In this document: piece by piece, positions 31,402-33,110 of the stretch | How the letters are laid out: each line of letters begins with the position of its first letter | Numbering within the stretch: the first letter of the stretch is position 1 | Assembly (NCBI GenBank): GCA_947564305.1 | Contig: CANOBT010000054.1 | Location: 1 to 33,110, forward strand | From: an uncultured Lachnospiraceae bacterium | GTDB taxonomy: Bacteria > Bacillota_A > Clostridia > Lachnospirales > Lachnospiraceae | Length of the DNA: 33,110 nucleotides | Direction of reading: 5' to 3' | Position numbers and translations under genes: made by a program | Notes under the pieces: model-generated | What the model was told of the DNA's origin: nothing | The model's input: only the letters and a program-made list of their open reading frames with translations | Database searches by the model: none

Positions 31402-31829
31402 TACTCTAAGTCCTTAATGCTAAAACTTTCTGTTTGCAAATCACAATAATGCCTGCCTTTTATTGCTGTAAATTTCAGTACACAATAATCTGGGTCATTT
31501 ACACCTTGTTTATAATACATAGTATCTCCAGTACGCCATATTTCTTGCTTTATACCATCATCTTGCAAAACTTCCATTGTCCCTGTCAGCATAATGCCCT
31601 CATACTTAAAACGCCCTCTATGATAAACATAGATACTTGCTTTTGGATTCTTCATAAACTGTTGTGCCCGCATGGAAGATGTATTCGTGCTAAAATAAAA
31701 ACAATTCCCTTCTATCTTGCGTGGCGTAAACATGGCTTTCATATTTGGAAAACCATCTTCATCTACAGAACCGACAAAAGCTGTTTTTTGCTTTTGAATA
31801 AATTCGATGATACTTTTTCTTGTTTTCAT
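31401..31829 (-). CDS. Pyridoxamine 5'-phosphate oxidase family protein
   Basis: A 142-residue flavin-binding split-barrel protein from ATG 31829, nine bases after GAGGAG. IIEFIQKQKTAFVGSVDEDGFPNMKAMF (about 6-33) is the first barrel strands; FYFSTNTSSMRAQQFMKNPKASIYVY (about 41-66) carries the usual phosphate-binding pattern; MLTGTMEVLQD and YCVLKFTAIKGRHYCDL follow. Family members bind FMN or F420 and reduce varied substrates; the substrate here is unknown. It lies 22 bases after the MarR gene and is cotranscribed with it, so it is likely the repressor's target, perhaps in detoxification. Confidence 0.88.
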   Translation of the reverse strand: MKTRKSIIEFIQKQKTAFVGSVDEDGFPNMKAMFTPRKIEGNCFYFSTNTSSMRAQQFMKNPKASIYVYHRGRFKYEGIMLTGTMEVLQDDGIKQEIWRTGDTMYYKQGVNDPDYCVLKFTAIKGRHYCDLQTESFSIKDLE

Positions 31830-31851
31830 TTATTGTTCTCCTCGTTTTAAA

Positions 31852-32292
31852 TTATTTGTTTTTATGCAAATTTTCTATCAAAGTTTCCAGTATTCGGGCA
31901 AGATACTGTTCAAATTGTTTTTGCTCATCTTCTGAAAAGCCTTGATAAAACAACAGGTTCATTTGCTGAGAGACAACTTCATATTTTGCTTGTAATGATT
32001 TTGCATAATCAGTAAGCGACACAATAGTCTGGCGGCGATTCTTAGGATTGATATTCCTTTCCACAATTCCCTTATTAACCATACCATTTATTACAACGGA
32101 TACTGTGTTTTTAGCAAGGGAGGTTTTTTCACTTATTTCGCTGATTGTAAGATTATCTGTTTTCCACAAAATAAATAAGATTCTTCCCTGCCCGCCACTT
32201 ATTTCAATACCATTTTCGAGTAATAGCCTTTCAAAAATCCTATCTTGAAGCTGTTTTATCTGCGTAATATAAAATCCACCCTTTGTTTCCAA
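31852..32292 (-). CDS. MarR-family transcriptional repressor
   Basis: A 146-residue winged-helix protein. The start is TTG 32292, five bases after AGAGGTG; no ATG is available. LQDRIFERLLLENGIEISGGQGRILFIL is the N-terminal dimer part (positions about 15-42). The DNA-binding helices are LTISEISEKTSLAKNTVSVVINGMVNKGIVERN, and the wing is NPKNRRQTIVSLT. The C-terminal helix is LARILETLIENLH. It is first in a minus-strand operon with the PPOX gene. Paired half-sites around the promoter indicate autorepression. The ligand is unknown. It lies next to transfer genes and may be cargo of that element. Confidence 0.9.
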   Translation of the reverse strand: METKGGFYITQIKQLQDRIFERLLLENGIEISGGQGRILFILWKTDNLTISEISEKTSLAKNTVSVVINGMVNKGIVERNINPKNRRQTIVSLTDYAKSLQAKYEVVSQQMNLLFYQGFSEDEQKQFEQYLARILETLIENLHKNK

Positions 32293-32312
32293 TCCTTCAC
32301 CTCTAATCCTAT

Positions 32313-32362
32313 TAGAACAATTCTATATAGAACAATTATAAGTTTACCATGATTTTGTTCAA
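32313..32362 (-). promoter_or_regulatory. MarR promoter and candidate operators
   Basis: On the minus strand TTGAAC (32362-32357), 16 bases, TATAAT (32340-32335). TAGAACAATT occurs twice on the plus strand, at 32313-32322 and 32328-32337, 15 bases apart, and TAGAA-CAA-TTCTA (32313-32325) is a perfect small palindrome. The sites overlap the -10 and start, as expected for a self-repressing MarR protein. Confidence 0.6.
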
Positions 32363-32381
32363 AAAGCAACTTGAAATATCA

Positions 32382-32411
32382 CGGCACTTCTATAAAAATA
32401 CAGAAGTGCCG
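32382..32411 (-). terminator. Hairpin after tnpV
   Basis: CGGCACTTCT (32382-32391) and AGAAGTGCCG (32402-32411) form a perfect 10-base stem with a 10-base A/T loop, 12 bases past the tnpV stop on the minus strand. No strong T run follows, so terminator strength is uncertain. Confidence 0.6.
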
Positions 32412-32422
32412 CCATTTTCATT

Positions 32423-32800
32423 TTATAGATAAAGAATTTCTCTCTCCACAATTTCTCTCACGCACATCCGAATATTATTCATTTTTTGAACCCATAAAAT
32501 CTGGTTTTCTGCCTTTAGCCGTTCCGTCACTCCCTGCCTGTCGGCATATTCCTCTACCAGCCGAGAAAACATATCCTCTGCCTGTTCATCTACGCTTGCA
32601 AGGTATTCGTTCAGCCTACCGCTTGTCAGCAGATTGATATAAACAAACTGCTTATGCTCTTTGAGATACTGTAAATGTCGCTGCCCCCAAATACCAATCG
32701 GCTTTTCTTCTTCGGGAGGTAATGCAAGCTCTGGGAGATAATAGTCACCTTGCTTTGCATACCAGAGACTGTTGTTTTCGTCATAAATCCTGTTTTCCAT
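32423..32800 (-). CDS. tnpV: Transposon-encoded protein TnpV
   Basis: A 125-residue protein matching TnpV of Tn4451-type mobilizable transposons: YYLPELALPPEEEKPIGIWG (about 17-36), QYLKEHKQFVYINLLTSGRLNEYL, EYADRQGVTERLKAENQILWVQKMNN and REIVEREILYL at the C-terminus. The protein has no known activity. ATG 32800 follows TAGGAAA and is 8 bases after the stop of the relaxase gene, so the two are an operon. It marks this end of the window as part of a mobile element. Confidence 0.88.
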   Translation of the reverse strand: MENRIYDENNSLWYAKQGDYYLPELALPPEEEKPIGIWGQRHLQYLKEHKQFVYINLLTSGRLNEYLASVDEQAEDMFSRLVEEYADRQGVTERLKAENQILWVQKMNNIRMCVREIVEREILYL

Positions 32801-32808
32801 AATGTTTC

Positions 32809-33110
32809 CTACCTTTCCTCTTTGTTGTTTTTAAAGTGTTTCCCTCGCTGTTTCAACTTCTGCGCCGCTTTTGCCTGCTCCAAAAGGCTGTCCATCTGCT
32901 TACTTCCAAATGCCTTACGGAGCAGCTTATAATCTTTGTTTTCCGCACGGAGGTTTTCATTTTCCCCTGCCAGTTTCTCATTGGTTCTCCTTAATCCGTC
33001 ATTCTCACGGTGGAGATTACTGTTTGTAACATTCAGCCGATAATAGCTGTCCCAAGCTTCAAAACACCTTATAAGAGCTGTTTTAACAAGCGATTTCAGC
33101 TTTTGCACCA
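32809..33110 (-). CDS. Mobilization relaxase, C-terminal part (partial, runs off right edge)
   Basis: The minus-strand frame is open to the window edge. The visible GTG at 33108 is probably internal, so I treat the gene as cut by the window. It shows a long coiled coil (NLHRENDGLRRTNEKLAGEN; LRAENKDYKLLRKAFG) and a basic tail KLKQRGKHFKNNKEER. This is what I recall for the C-terminus of MobV/Pre-type relaxases such as TnpZ of Tn4451. The catalytic N-terminus is not in the window, so the relaxase call depends on this tail and on tnpV being next to it. Confidence 0.65.
   Translation of the reverse strand, partial: VQKLKSLVKTALIRCFEAWDSYYRLNVTNSNLHRENDGLRRTNEKLAGENENLRAENKDYKLLRKAFGSKQMDSLLEQAKAAQKLKQRGKHFKNNKEER

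Noticed and set aside
1..33110. CRISPR array, rRNA or tRNA genes
   Set aside because: No regularly spaced repeat with unique spacers, no rRNA-like sequence and no cloverleaf was seen on either strand; the tandem repeat at 17761 has only two units and no spacers.

Overview
The window looks like chromosome of a spore-forming Lachnospiraceae (Clostridia): moderate GC, strong AGGAGG-type ribosome binding sites, several TTG/GTG starts, and the sporulation neighbourhood ftsZ - spoIIGA - sigE ... sigG. The family placement is inferred from gene content and protein style, not from a marker search.

Layout. (1) 1-2480, accessory, minus strand: a promoter drives a lipoprotein gene and a SMEK-domain gene with one membrane helix, which runs off the left edge. 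(2) 2677-10293, cell division and sporulation: ftsZ, a terminator, a Spo0A-type promoter, spoIIGA and sigE, then a beta-CASP metallo-beta-lactamase gene and a putP-like symporter lying between sigE and sigG. (3) 10321-17193, housekeeping: a HAD phosphatase, a small acidic protein, an FMN-binding-like membrane protein on the minus strand, pth, mfd and a PrsA/SurA-like lipoprotein. (4) 17246-21442: a short cytidylate-kinase-like gene (minus), a structured non-coding stretch, a PHP phosphoesterase pair (minus), a small protein and a zinc-ribbon/low-complexity/membrane protein. (5) 21608-23921: a 5'-truncated ABC substrate-binding gene next to a large serine recombinase, probably an integration scar, plus a 45-residue ORF. 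(6) 24033-26820: a PilZ protein, then a BlaI-type repressor, an M56 (BlaR1-like) membrane protease without a beta-lactam sensor domain, and a coiled-coil protein. (7) 26934-29515, minus: a second, full-length cytidylate-kinase-like protein and a Na+/H+ antiporter. (8) 29921-31129: an AAA_14/DUF4143 ATPase. (9) 31208-33110, minus: the edge of a mobilizable element of Tn4451-like make-up (relaxase C-terminus, TnpV) followed by a MarR repressor, a PPOX protein, a remnant of a cysteine-rich KTR gene and a ribbon-helix-helix protein.

The most unusual signals are three: a two-hairpin repeat present three times (once before the beta-CASP gene, twice in tandem before the short kinase-like gene), each time in the same orientation to the downstream gene and abutting an extended -10 box; the SMEK-transmembrane/lipoprotein operon beside ftsZ; and the spoIIG promoter, whose long spacer recalls Bacillus and whose predicted start would make spoIIGA mRNA nearly leaderless.
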